A DNA stretch of 64,000 nt from Pseudoalteromonas rubra (GTDB lineage: Bacteria; Pseudomonadota; Gammaproteobacteria; Enterobacterales; Alteromonadaceae), in the NCBI RefSeq assembly GCF_005886805.2, contig NZ_CP045430.1:1054001-1118000 (forward strand), given 5' to 3'. Position 1 is the first letter of the stretch; each line of letters starts with the position of its first letter. Shown one piece after another: positions 55,826-64,000 of this stretch. A program made the position numbers and the translations under genes. Below the pieces are notes generated by a model. That model was not told the origin of the DNA and did not search any database. It was given only the letters and a program-made list of their open reading frames with translations.

Positions 55826-56251
55826 ATGACTAAACATCTGACTCGCACCACCGCCCTTGCCTGCATGCTTGCGGCACTTTCAACCAGCGCGATGGCACAG
55901 GATCTGACCATCACATTCAGTGGTTTGGCACACCAATCTGGAACACTCAAGCTCGTCGCCTATGACTCCCCGGCCGCATTTACACAACAACAAGCATGGC
56001 GGGTTGCACAACAACACGTATCAGGCACCCAACCTGAGCTCATATTACGCGACGTAGCACCCGGACAATACAGCTTTATGGTTTATCAGGACCTCAACAA
56101 CGACGGCAGGCTGAATCGCAATCGCTTTGGTATGCCAACTGAACCTTATGGTTTTAGCAATAATGCAATGCTCACTGGCGCACCCCAGTTTCCGCAACTG
56201 GCGGTACAAATTACGCAACAAAGTCAAAATTTAAAAATACGACTTCGTTAG
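55826..56251 (+). CDS. DUF2141 secreted protein
   Basis: 141 residues from ATG 55826 behind AAAGGA, with a signal peptide (LACMLAALSTSAMA). Family pattern is clear: ITFSGLAHQSGTLKLVAYDS, APGQYSFMVYQDLNNDGRLNRN and FGMPTEPYGFSNNAM. DUF2141 proteins are small periplasmic beta-sandwiches of unknown role, often with a D-x-N-x-D-G calcium-like loop, present here. It stands alone between the PdxH-like gene and the chemoreceptor, with a terminator after it. Confidence 0.85.
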   Translation: MTKHLTRTTALACMLAALSTSAMAQDLTITFSGLAHQSGTLKLVAYDSPAAFTQQQAWRVAQQHVSGTQPELILRDVAPGQYSFMVYQDLNNDGRLNRNRFGMPTEPYGFSNNAMLTGAPQFPQLAVQITQQSQNLKIRLR

Positions 56252-56258
56252 CCAGAAA

Positions 56259-56290
56259 AGTGTCACAGTAAGTCTTTAATCTGTGACACT
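56259..56290 (+). terminator. Hairpin after the DUF2141 gene
   Basis: AGTGTCACAG and CTGTGACACT form a 10-base stem around a 12-base loop, 7 bases after the stop. The tail is C-rich then TTCCTTC, so termination efficiency is uncertain. Confidence 0.55.
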
Positions 56291-56517
56291 CCCCCCTTCC
56301 TTCATCAAAAAAGCTCAACTCCATTAACATACCCATAAGATAAACATGACGTACCCACAACAGAATCATAGTATTTTTTTCTTATTAAATGTTATGAAGT
56401 TACTGGATCAATAACGAAACTTTATGCAATAGTGTGTGCGTAAAGTGATCCAAAATCGTCACTTCGCACTATATTTAAACAGCTATTTACGCTAAAACCT
56501 CAAGAAGCGAGTCGTGC

Positions 56518-58509
56518 ATGCTCAAAACAATAGCTAAAACCATATCTAGCCACCTTACCCTTGTTGTTCTGCTTCCATGTTTGCTGTTGGGCGGCGTCAT
56601 TTTTTATGATGTGTCAGTGTCAGCAAAACGCATGAATGACGCCTATGACGCCGAATATAATGCCTATTTGAGCCATGCTGTGCTCGCTCTGGTACACGAA
56701 ACGCAAAAAGAGCGGGGGGCTTCTGCAGGCTTCATCGGCTCACAAGGTCAAAAATTTCAAAGCAACCTGACACAGCAACATCGTCTTACCGAAAGCCAGC
56801 TCGCTAAGCTTAAAAGTGAAGTGATACACTGGGGTTTATCGGAAGAGATGACGCGAGAGCTCAACCTGTTTCTGCAAAAGTTCGACCAGCTCGACAGTGT
56901 AAGGCGCAAAGTCAGCTCGCTCTCTATGAGCCTGCCTGAAGCATTGAAATACTACACCGACATTAACAATCAGGGCCTGCATATTGTTATCACCGCAGCG
57001 CGACTGAGCCGCGATTACATCGTTGCCACTGAGTTAATGGCGATATACAACTTCTCCAGCGTCAAAGAATCAGCCGGCATTGAAAGAGCGGTATTATCAA
57101 GCGTATTCGCAAAAGACGTATTCACGCCTGCGCTACGCACCCGCTTTACCCAACTGCTCACTAAGCAGGAAGTCTATCTGGCAGAAGCTTTGGCAACCTC
57201 TCCTCCCGAGATGAAGGCGATCTTTACAGGCGCACTTAATGCCAGAACGATGCAGGATGTAGCGCGCCACAGATCTGTCGTTGCTGACAGTGATAGCGGG
57301 TTCGGTCAGGATCCTGAGGCTTGGTTTTCAGCAGCCACTCAACGTATTAATGCGCTCAAAGAGGCAGAAGAAAAAGCATTGACTCTGGTCGACAAAACCG
57401 CCAACGACATTCAGGAAACAGCGGTTACCATACTCGTTGTAGAAGGGATTATTCTGGTAATAGGGTTAGTTATAACAGCGGCGCTGTTTATATCAATCCG
57501 TCTTCGCCATCAGCAGTCTGCTAAAATTGCAGAGGGCATCATCGTCGCTATGGAGCAACGCAACCTGGCGCACGAAATCGGTATTCTTAGCGCCGATGAC
57601 CTTGGCAAATCGGCAACCGACATTAACAGTCTGACCCGGCAATTTGCTGAAGATCTGATTGAGTTTGGTCGTGCGTCGCAAAAAATCACCACATCGACCC
57701 ACGAAACCGCCTGCGCCATCAGCCAGAGCCAGACCAATTTGGTTGAACAGCAATCCGGCGTGCAGACCATCGCCTCTGCGGCTGAACAAATGAGTGCCAA
57801 TATTCAGGTTATCGCCAGCTCAATGATAGAAAATGCGGCTGCGGCAAAGTCCGTGTCGCAAGAATCAGTCAATGGTCAAAAGGTCGTGACAGACGCGGTA
57901 CAAGTGATCCAGCAAGCATCCCTTGATATGGAGAAGTCTGCGACATCCGTCGATGCGCTGAACGAGCGGGTGGGCAGTATCTCGGGCATGGTTGATATGA
58001 TCCAGAGCATTGCCGAGCAGACCAATCTGCTGGCACTCAATGCGGCAATTGAGGCCGCCCGGGCTGGTGAGCAGGGCCGCGGCTTTGCTGTGGTTGCCGA
58101 CGAAGTCCGCAGCCTGGCCAGTCGCACCCAGCAGTCTACAGAAGAAATTTCTGCACTCGTGAGCGAACTACAAACCAGTGCTAAATCTGCCTCGGACGTT
58201 ATCACTCAGGGCAAAGAAAATGCCATGCAGGCTGCCGAGCGTGCTGAGCTCATTAAAGAAGCGCTGGGCAAAATAGTCGAACAGGCTAAGCAGGTGGAAT
58301 CTGTGACAGATTCGGTGTCAGTGAATACCCAGCAGCAAAGCAATGCCATTGACGAAGTCAGCCGACATATAGTAGAAATATTTGCCAAGGCCACCGAAAC
58401 AGTAACGGGGGCCGAACAAATTGCCGTAGCGGCCTCTAATATCGCAGAAGCCGCAATGGATATGGATGAATTAATAGACCGCTATAAAGTACAGGAACAG
58501 ACAGACTAA
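56518..58509 (+). CDS. Methyl-accepting chemotaxis protein with NIT sensor
   Basis: 663 residues. Helix 1 at about 12-32, a helical periplasmic domain with [20 protein letters not shown] (NIT/nitrate-sensor motif), helix 2 at about 302-322, a HAMP linker, then the signalling domain with the hairpin tip [40 protein letters not shown] domains sense nitrate, nitrite or other small anions; the ligand here is not known. It signals through CheA and CheW. No C-terminal CheR-binding pentapeptide. The stop TAA is followed directly by the ATG of the next gene. Confidence 0.9.
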   Translation: MLKTIAKTISSHLTLVVLLPCLLLGGVIFYDVSVSAKRMNDAYDAEYNAYLSHAVLALVHETQKERGASAGFIGSQGQKFQSNLTQQHRLTESQLAKLKSEVIHWGLSEEMTRELNLFLQKFDQLDSVRRKVSSLSMSLPEALKYYTDINNQGLHIVITAARLSRDYIVATELMAIYNFSSVKESAGIERAVLSSVFAKDVFTPALRTRFTQLLTKQEVYLAEALATSPPEMKAIFTGALNARTMQDVARHRSVVADSDSGFGQDPEAWFSAATQRINALKEAEEKALTLVDKTANDIQETAVTILVVEGIILVIGLVITAALFISIRLRHQQSAKIAEGIIVAMEQRNLAHEIGILSADDLGKSATDINSLTRQFAEDLIEFGRASQKITTSTHETACAISQSQTNLVEQQSGVQTIASAAEQMSANIQVIASSMIENAAAAKSVSQESVNGQKVVTDAVQVIQQASLDMEKSATSVDALNERVGSISGMVDMIQSIAEQTNLLALNAAIEAARAGEQGRGFAVVADEVRSLASRTQQSTEEISALVSELQTSAKSASDVITQGKENAMQAAERAELIKEALGKIVEQAKQVESVTDSVSVNTQQQSNAIDEVSRHIVEIFAKATETVTGAEQIAVAASNIAEAAMDMDELIDRYKVQEQTD

Positions 58510-59009
58510 ATGACCTCACACCCTTTCGATACGCTGCGTCTTGATAACGGCGCAGCTTTGTTATTTACCCCATGCCCTGGCACTAAGGGCACCACACTGG
58601 ATGACTCAGTACGACAATTGCGTGACGCCGGAGCACAAGCCATTGTAACACTCATGTACCCTTCGGAGTTAGAAAGTAATGAGGCAACCGCCTTACCTCA
58701 GGTGTGCGAAGATCTTGGCATGCCTTGGTTTCAGTTACCCATTGCAGATGATGCCCCCCCAATGAAGACTTTTCGCAGGCATTTGTGAAGAGCTGGCCGC
58801 AGCTCAAGGCCATCCTGTCTGAACAGGGGACCGTTGCAGTGCACTGTAAAGGCGGCTCTGGACGCACAGGGCTGGCCATTGGTTTGATCATGCATCAATT
58901 AGGGCTGGATAAAGCGGACATCATCCCTCAGGTGCAGGCATTGCGTCCAAAAGCGTTAAACCACCCGGCTCAGCTTGGGTTTTTCAATCAGTTTTCCCGC
59001 TTCGAATAA
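58510..59009 (+). pseudogene. CDKN3-like tyrosine phosphatase, frameshifted at a C7 run
   Basis: Two frames read as one protein. The first (58510-58788) holds FDTLRLDNGAALLFTPCPGTKG; the second (from about 58761 to 59009) holds VAVHCKGGSGRTGLAIG, with the Cys-x5-Arg catalytic loop. Adding one base at the run of seven C (58754-58760) joins them as DDAPPNEDFSQAFVKSWP, so about 166 residues of one phosphatase are recovered. The break may be a sequencing error, a phase-variable run, or -1 slippage at C CCC CCA, which fits the slippery X XXY YYZ pattern. The start ATG follows the chemoreceptor stop with no gap. Without repair the product lacks its active site. Confidence 0.75.
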
Positions 59010-59023
59010 TCATTCGCTATTGA

Positions 59024-59049
59024 TTGCCACTGTCATAGCACCGTGGCAA
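59024..59049. terminator. Weak hairpin between convergent genes
   Basis: TTGCCAC and GTGGCAA pair around a 12-base loop between the phosphatase gene and the opposing SDR. Neither side has a T tract, so this is only a possible terminator. Confidence 0.4.
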
Positions 59050-59054
59050 ATGCA

Positions 59055-59867
59055 TTACACAAACCCATATTGCTGACGAAAATACTCTAAGACTTTGAGT
59101 AACTCTGTTACTTTTTGCTCATCATATGCGTCATCATGGGCCCGTGCAAAGCGGCCATGGTCGTTGTCAAAATACTGGCCGGACGCCCTGGAGAATTCCT
59201 CCGACAACGCCGCCCGAACCAATATATCCACGCCTTCCTGGACATTGCCCCCGGCGACGCCATAAGCCTGTTCAACCATTTTTGAACCCAGAAATGATTT
59301 CGGATTCACCGCAACAATCGTCGGTTGTGGATCATCAGAGGCGGCGCCCAGATGCATCGACCACATAGTCAGGGCCAGCTTACTTTTGGCATACGCCGCA
59401 TTATCCGACAAATTGCTGGATGCGATTATCTCTTGTGGCATCAGGGATGCTTGCGCAGCCGATGATAAGTTGATCACTCTGGCACCTTGTTTCATATCAG
59501 GCAGCAACGCTTGGGTCAGCAGATAAGGGGCAATGGTATTCACCATAAAGCGTACATCAATCCCCTCTGGCGTGGTTCGCTCTGGTATCACAAATACACC
59601 GGCGTTGTTGATCAGCACATCCAGCTCAGTACCAGCCTGCTTAAGCGTATTGACCAGATGCTTAATATCACTGATCACACTCAGATCTGCGGTGTAAGTC
59701 GCAACACGTTCCGGCTCGATATGCGCCGAAAGTTCAGCTTTGAGCGCTGATAGCTTTTCAGCATTTCTGCCATGTAAGATCACGCAGTGGCCCTGCTCAA
59801 GGAGTGTTCTCGCCGTAGCCAGACCGATCCCATCGGTCGCACCGGTAATTAATATGGTTTTTGTCAT
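59055..59867 (-). CDS. SDR-family NAD(P)-dependent oxidoreductase
   Basis: 270 residues from ATG 59867; a GTG 15 bases further upstream is possible. Cofactor motif ILITGATDGIGLATARTLLEQG, NNAGVFVIPE, catalytic Ser in VINLSSAAQAS and AAYAKSKLALTMWS with YxxxK. Sequence and length resemble SDRs of the retinol dehydrogenase/light-dependent protochlorophyllide reductase group. Substrate unknown. Same strand as the GST and DJ-1 genes beyond it, but with a 200-base gap. Confidence 0.87.
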   Translation of the reverse strand: MTKTILITGATDGIGLATARTLLEQGHCVILHGRNAEKLSALKAELSAHIEPERVATYTADLSVISDIKHLVNTLKQAGTELDVLINNAGVFVIPERTTPEGIDVRFMVNTIAPYLLTQALLPDMKQGARVINLSSAAQASLMPQEIIASSNLSDNAAYAKSKLALTMWSMHLGAASDDPQPTIVAVNPKSFLGSKMVEQAYGVAGGNVQEGVDILVRAALSEEFSRASGQYFDNDHGRFARAHDDAYDEQKVTELLKVLEYFRQQYGFV

Positions 59868-60084
59868 TACTGTATCGCTCACTGAAGTTAATTGGGTCGA
59901 GTGAAAAGAACCGGAGCATACTCACGGTACAGATACAGCTTAGATTATTTAATAAAAATTTATTATCTCACTTATTAAACAATCAGTATTCTTATTATAT
60001 TGATAATAAGATTCGATGTTCAGTGGTCAGCGTCAGAAAAACAGCTGCTCTGCGCAGATAAAACAAAGCAGCCATAACCACGAA

Positions 60085-60693
60085 TTACCCTTGCTTTCTG
60101 GCGGCCTGATAAGCCTCGCGACTTTGTACCTGGTTGAGATAGCGCTGTATCTGTGGGTTATTGTCCAGCAGTTTGAGATTAGCGGCAAACTCCAGCGTGA
60201 TGGTCATCATAATGTCTGCTGCACTAAATTGTGGACCGGCAAAAAACGTTTGTTGCGACAACGTTGCTTCAATATAACCCAGATCCAGTGCAAGCTCTTT
60301 GGCAATGTATCCATCCAATGGCGCGCTTCCCTCTCGCTGCTCCATACCCAGCAACAAAGTCGTGATCACTGGCAGTGCCAGAGACCCTTCGGCGAAATGT
60401 AACCATTCAAGATACTGATAATAATGTGTATCGCTTTTTGCAGGGCGCAGCGCTGTCGACTCTGCCTGATCAAGTAAATACTCCATGATGGCCCCCGACT
60501 CACACAGCACCAGCCCGTTGTGTTCAATGGCCGGCGCTTTGTTTAGCGGATGAACCTGGCCCAGGCTTGCAGGTGCCAAGCGGGTGTGCGGATCGCGCTC
60601 GTGGTGTACCACTTCGTAAGGCAGCTTAAGCTCTTCAAGCAGCCACAGTACGCGAGTTGAACGTGACTGATTAAGATGGTGTACTTTAATCAT
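60085..60693 (-). CDS. Glutathione S-transferase family protein
   Basis: 202 residues starting MIKVHHLNQSRSTRVLWLLEELKLPYEV, with the Ser/Arg of the glutathione site (SRSTRVLW). The loop LGQVHPLNKAPAIEHNGLVLCESGAIMEYLL carries the cis-Pro and ES motif. The C-terminal domain is all helix with FAGPQFSAADIMMTITLEF. It resembles the bacterial beta/theta-like enzymes. It lies 73 bases downstream of a DJ-1-family gene on the same strand with a terminator between. Confidence 0.87.
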   Translation of the reverse strand: MIKVHHLNQSRSTRVLWLLEELKLPYEVVHHERDPHTRLAPASLGQVHPLNKAPAIEHNGLVLCESGAIMEYLLDQAESTALRPAKSDTHYYQYLEWLHFAEGSLALPVITTLLLGMEQREGSAPLDGYIAKELALDLGYIEATLSQQTFFAGPQFSAADIMMTITLEFAANLKLLDNNPQIQRYLNQVQSREAYQAARKQG

Positions 60694-60716
60694 GAAAACA
60701 TGGATCCCTTATCTGA

Positions 60717-60752
60717 GAAAAGCCGGCCGTACACATAGCCACAACGGCCGGC
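60717..60752 (-). terminator. Terminator of the DJ-1-family gene
   Basis: GCCGGCCGT and ACGGCCGGC form a 9-base stem around a 13-base loop. On the minus strand it is followed by TTTTCTC, a fair T tract, 15 bases after the stop of the gene ending at 60767. Confidence 0.7.
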
Positions 60753-60766
60753 GTGGATAACAACGA

Positions 60767-61441
60767 TTACTGTGTAAGATGTTTAGCCAGTGCCACACCC
60801 ACAGCGTGTGCGCTGGCCGGATTCTGACCCGTTATCAGGCGTGCACCTTCAACCACCAGCTCTTGCCAGGGCTGCACTTTTCGGTATTGCGCCGCTTTGC
60901 GGGCAATAGCTTCTTCAAGCAGGAAGGGAATATCACTGATGGTACCAAAATCAATCTCCTCTTCGCGGGTAAAGCAAGTGACCGACTTATCGGCAATGAG
61001 CAGCTCACCGTTACTCAGAGTGATTGGGAGCAAGGCCGCTGGACCATGACACACTGCCGCTATCACCCCACCCGCTTCATAATGACTTGCCGCCAAAGCA
61101 GCAAACTGGTCGTCGCTTGCCAGATCACTGAGCAGACCAAAGCCACCCGGGTAAAAAATCGCATCATAATCGCTCACATTAAGCTCTGAGACTTTCAACG
61201 TATTAGCGATTTTTTCTTGCAGTTCAGGATCTTCAAGCATCTGACGGTTCACCTCATCGTCTTCTGTTTCCGTGCCATATAACGGCACCTGACCACCCGC
61301 AATAGATGCAAGTTCAAAGGCAATTCCCTGTGCTTTTAATACATGAACAACATGTGTCAGCTCAGGAGCATAGGTACCATTTGCCTGCTCTGTTTCGCCT
61401 AAGGTTGCGTGGTTAGTGACCGGAATTAGAACTTTTTTCAT
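60767..61441 (-). CDS. DJ-1/PfpI-family type 1 glutamine amidotransferase-like protein
   Basis: 224 residues from ATG 61441 behind AGGAGGG. The fold is shown by KVLIPVTNHATLG, DAIFYPGGFGLLSDLASDDQF and GVIAAVCHGPAALLPI, with the nucleophile Cys in AVCHGP and GLL upstream. The C-terminal GARLITGQNPASAHAVGVAL closes the domain. Members include glyoxalase III and chaperone-like deglycases; the exact activity is not evident. No direct neighbours in an operon beyond the GST. Confidence 0.87.
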   Translation of the reverse strand: MKKVLIPVTNHATLGETEQANGTYAPELTHVVHVLKAQGIAFELASIAGGQVPLYGTETEDDEVNRQMLEDPELQEKIANTLKVSELNVSDYDAIFYPGGFGLLSDLASDDQFAALAASHYEAGGVIAAVCHGPAALLPITLSNGELLIADKSVTCFTREEEIDFGTISDIPFLLEEAIARKAAQYRKVQPWQELVVEGARLITGQNPASAHAVGVALAKHLTQ

Positions 61442-61787
61442 CCTACTTTACCCTCCTGAGTTACGTAATATTTGCGCAGTACTGGCGTATTTCGTAGCCA
61501 ATGCGTTGTGTGTATTCACTTTAGATTATTTCTCAAAAAATGATAATGGCTGTAACTGACAAACACTTTTGCCACACTGCAAAAATCACCTCGTACAGGT
61601 TGCAGGCTGTTTATATCAGTCCCGGATGCGACCAAATCCATTGGCTCAGACAGAAACTACCTTTACCTTAGCTGAAGTCTTACAGCTAATTACAACTTTC
61701 CACAGAGCTTTACACCCTCAGAGCGGGTCATTCTATATGGTAGGAGTCTGTTGATTATTGGACGTATCAGTTAAAGGAGAAATCATA
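61442..61787. other. Intergenic region, no gene seen
   Basis: 346 bases between the divergent DJ-1-family and hydrolase genes. A 61-codon frame at 61569-61754 has no ribosome site or recognisable sequence. The region probably holds both promoters. Confidence 0.5.
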
Positions 61788-62822
61788 ATGTCCAGATGGA
61801 ATCCAACTGTTTTCACTGTCTTCTTACTTATACTGCTTTGCTTACTCAGCGGTTGTCATAACAGTAGCCAAGAGCTGGTTGAAGACCGTGTCATCACCTT
61901 CAGCTCAGGCGAAAACACATTACATGCCAGACTGGTGGTACCTAAAGTACATCAAAGCAACGATGCTATCGTCTTACTTATACATGGGGATGGTGCAATG
62001 GATCACAGCGCCAATGGCTACTTTGAGCCAATTATCACCACTTTAAACGAGCAACGATACGCGACTCTGTCCTGGAGTAAACCTGGTATTGGCAATTCTG
62101 ACGGCGACTGGTTGGCCCAAACTATGTCACAACGTGCAGAAGAAGTCCGCAGTGCCATTCGCTATCTGAGACAAAATGGCTATCCAGATAACCCTATTGG
62201 CGTGGTTGGCTTCAGCCAGGCAAGCTGGGTGCTGGCCGATTTAGGCAACGAGCCCGAAATCACCTTTGCCGCCCTGATAGGTGGCGCTGCAAACTGGCGT
62301 GAGCAAAGTAAATATACAATGTGGCTGCGCCTGATAGAGGAAGAGCAAATTCACCCTGACGACACCGCCGTCTGGCAAGAGATTGAAGAGCTCAACGAGC
62401 TGGAGTATCAGCTTATTAAAGCCGGATTTAACGACTACCTGGGCAGTGACCTACATTTACATCCATTTATGGCACAACCATTGGAAGATGAAGCACGCTT
62501 TCGCTTCGTACGTGCGAATATCGACTCCGACGTCAGTCTTGGATTTGCTCAGATCCGCTTTCCTATGCTGGCGCTATTCGGTGATTCAGATATCCGAGTT
62601 GATATTGAACATAGCCAGCAGGTATTTACTAATACCGTAGGAGCACCAGACAAACTGACTCAAAAGGTGATCAGCAATGCCTCCCACAGCCTGCTTAAAA
62701 CCGAGCTGCCGATGCGAGCAGCACTGTATTTAACTGAAGATGATTTTGCACCTGGTGCACTGGACACACTGGTCGAGTGGCTGAATACACACGCTCACAA
62801 GGCACAACCACAGCGCTTATAG
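61788..62822 (+). CDS. Lipoprotein alpha/beta hydrolase
   Basis: 344 residues from ATG 61788, behind AAAGGAG. The signal peptide ends in LLSGC, a lipobox, so the enzyme is anchored in the cell envelope. It has VLLIHGDGAMDH, then RYATLSWSKPGIGNSDGDW, the nucleophile GVVGFSQASWVLADLG and the probable acid and His in LALFGDSDIRVDIEHSQ and NASHSLLK. It probably hydrolyses an ester or amide outside the cytoplasm. It is followed by a strong terminator. Substrate unknown. Confidence 0.82.
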   Translation: MSRWNPTVFTVFLLILLCLLSGCHNSSQELVEDRVITFSSGENTLHARLVVPKVHQSNDAIVLLIHGDGAMDHSANGYFEPIITTLNEQRYATLSWSKPGIGNSDGDWLAQTMSQRAEEVRSAIRYLRQNGYPDNPIGVVGFSQASWVLADLGNEPEITFAALIGGAANWREQSKYTMWLRLIEEEQIHPDDTAVWQEIEELNELEYQLIKAGFNDYLGSDLHLHPFMAQPLEDEARFRFVRANIDSDVSLGFAQIRFPMLALFGDSDIRVDIEHSQQVFTNTVGAPDKLTQKVISNASHSLLKTELPMRAALYLTEDDFAPGALDTLVEWLNTHAHKAQPQRL

Positions 62823-62832
62823 GCTTAAACCT

Positions 62833-62873
62833 GGGTGAAGCTGCAAGCAAACTTCACCCTCTTTTCGCTTTTT
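62833..62873 (+). terminator. Rho-independent terminator
   Basis: GGGTGAAG and CTTCACCC form an 8-base stem with an 11-base loop, followed by TCTTTTCGCTTTTT, a good T-rich tail, directly after the hydrolase gene. Confidence 0.85.
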
Positions 62874-62933
62874 AGTTGCATGATAGCTATAAAATCAATA
62901 CCTTAGTTATATAGCAATAAAAAATACCCAATC

Positions 62934-63542
62934 ATGTTGTACATCATACTGACCATTGCACTGCTGGCGCTCAGCGCTTTACTGTTTACCCCGTCTTTCA
63001 AGGCCTTCACACACCGTTACGAGGTAGCCTGTAATTTTATTCTGACCCTGGTTGCTACCTTAGTCGGTGTGCTGCTGGCAATTGCGATCAGCAACTACGA
63101 CGCAGATCGAAAAGAAGTCAAAGACTTGATTAAGGTGCTCCATGCTGCAGAAGCCGTCGTTGAGGAAAGTCTGGAATACAGTATCAGCCTTCATGAGGCC
63201 TATCAGCAGAACATCGATAAATATGGCGAAAAACAAGCGTTTTTTACCCGCAATCCACTCGTTTACCCCCAATACCTGGATAATATGCTCACCCAGAATC
63301 TGGTAAGCAAAAACCTTTCCATGGAAGGGTTAAGCGAACTCAATGAGCACCTGATCATCTTGCAGCGCTCCCAAAAGGTTGCACCTGAAACTTTTATTGC
63401 CAGCATGCGCTATATCAAGCAAATACTGATCCTGGAGCGTCGATTTCAAAACGCTGAGCTGTCAGAGCAAGATTACATGCAAATGCAGGACGAACACGAA
63501 GAGCAATTGGTACGCCCTAATCATAACACCGACAATAATTAA
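62934..63542 (+). CDS. Membrane protein with two helices and a charged cytoplasmic part
   Basis: 202 residues. Two hydrophobic segments (ILTIALLALSALLFTPSF and ACNFILTLVATLVGVLLAIAISNY) at the N-terminus are followed by a soluble, mostly helical, acidic-to-mixed region (DADRKEVKDLIKVLHAAEAVVEESLEYS onwards) with many Glu and Gln. It ends in a hydrophilic tail. No family is recognised. It starts 8 bases before the next gene on the same strand, so the two may function together. Confidence 0.6.
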   Translation: MLYIILTIALLALSALLFTPSFKAFTHRYEVACNFILTLVATLVGVLLAIAISNYDADRKEVKDLIKVLHAAEAVVEESLEYSISLHEAYQQNIDKYGEKQAFFTRNPLVYPQYLDNMLTQNLVSKNLSMEGLSELNEHLIILQRSQKVAPETFIASMRYIKQILILERRFQNAELSEQDYMQMQDEHEEQLVRPNHNTDNN

Positions 63543-63550
63543 GGATAGCC

Positions 63551-64000
63551 ATGCGTTTACTACTCATCGCAACACTTCTGGCAGCCTGTGGCATGAGTCA
63601 AGCCACAGCTAAAATAGATGACAAGCAAAATCTCCTGACGCCAAATCAAATACAACAGGATCTACAAAGCTTTATTGATTATGTCCGGCTAGGCTACGCT
63701 TACCGCGATGAGAAGCAGACTGACTTTGCTACCTTTGAGCAATGTGTTCGCCAGCAAAGTACTGAACTCAAAGACAAGATGCAGCTCTCGAGACGACTTA
63801 ATCACTGCCTGGAGCACTGGTATGATCATCATGCCGATGTAACGCCCAGACCCAAAGACTATTACTTACCTATGCCCACTGCCAGCGGCCTGTGGGCACA
63901 ATGGCAAGACGGAAAAGCCATAGTGACAAATGTGCCATTTATGGGACCTGCCTACCAGCAAGGCTTTCGGGCAGGCATGCAGGTGCTGCGTCTGAATGGG
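63551..64000 (+). CDS. Secreted PDZ-like protein, 3' end beyond the window
   Basis: 150 residues are present from ATG 63551 and the frame is open at the right edge. The N-terminus is hydrophobic with Cys at 13 (LLLIATLLAACGMSQA), either a signal peptide or a lipobox. Later the segment NVPFMGPAYQQGFRAGMQVLRLNG looks like a PDZ ligand-binding loop, as in S41 C-terminal processing peptidases or related secreted proteins. The peptidase part, if any, is outside. It sits 8 bases after the two-helix membrane protein. The family call is tentative. Confidence 0.55.
   Translation, partial: MRLLLIATLLAACGMSQATAKIDDKQNLLTPNQIQQDLQSFIDYVRLGYAYRDEKQTDFATFEQCVRQQSTELKDKMQLSRRLNHCLEHWYDHHADVTPRPKDYYLPMPTASGLWAQWQDGKAIVTNVPFMGPAYQQGFRAGMQVLRLNG

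Noticed and set aside
61569..61754. A 61-codon frame upstream of the lipoprotein hydrolase
   Set aside because: No ribosome site and no recognisable sequence; more likely promoter region.
1..64000. tRNA or rRNA genes, CRISPR arrays, integrases or transposases
   Set aside because: None seen on either strand. A structured-RNA search could still find small RNAs I cannot detect by eye.

Overview
The window looks like chromosomal DNA of a marine gammaproteobacterium, most likely Pseudoalteromonas or a close relative. This rests on recalled family distributions rather than a database search: three TonB-dependent receptors, a TorF-family porin, a bet operon with a divergent short BCCT carrier, NIT-domain chemotaxis, a dual-domain beta-propeller phytase and an Alteromonadales-style palindromic repeat. 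I see no rRNA, tRNA, CRISPR array, IS element or prophage. Genes are dense on both strands, and many convergent pairs are separated by hairpin terminators.

Layout. 1-7 kb (minus strand): a truncated DUF429 gene; an overlapping three-gene signalling operon (diguanylate cyclase, TonB-dependent receptor, YfiR); and a TonB-dependent receptor plus thioredoxin-like protein behind a near-perfect Zur box, which points to zinc uptake. 7-11.8 kb: small metabolic and export genes (SnoaL-like, two LysE-type exporters, GNAT, secreted esterase with a divergent LysR). 11.9-14.5 kb: two closely related secreted proteins of unknown family on either side of a small opposing gene. 14.6-16.8 kb: a PepSY/DUF3649/DUF3325 inner-membrane operon behind a probable Fur box. 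17-28.5 kb: GNAT, a solute-binding protein and then the most unusual block, eight tightly packed minus-strand genes: acetyltransferase, GT28-like glycosyltransferase, radical SAM enzyme, GT2, SyrD/PvdE-type exporter, membrane GT2, DUF1796 and a single-module NRPS with adenylation, thiolation and epimerisation-like domains. I do not recognise this combination as a known pathway. It may make and export a glycosylated or lipid-linked conjugate carrying a D-amino acid.

28.8-40 kb: a small lipoprotein, a SIR2-TPR protein resembling NADase defence effectors, a PNPOx-like protein, pirin, a large orphan protein, GST, a LysR/SDR pair and a third TonB-dependent receptor. 40.3-46.2 kb: a choline-to-glycine-betaine operon (betI, betB, betA, short BCCT transporter, TorF porin) with a BetI-like operator. 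46.2-48.1 kb: an AraC regulator coupled to a degenerate GGDEF protein. 48.5-53.3 kb: a lipoprotein phytase and a large Zn-dependent phospholipase C-like protein. 53.4-64 kb: housekeeping and stress genes, a NIT-domain chemoreceptor, a phosphatase broken by one frameshift at a C7 run, and a partial PDZ-like protein running off the end.

All assignments come from reading motifs by eye. Starts were chosen by ribosome binding site, gene overlap and family length.
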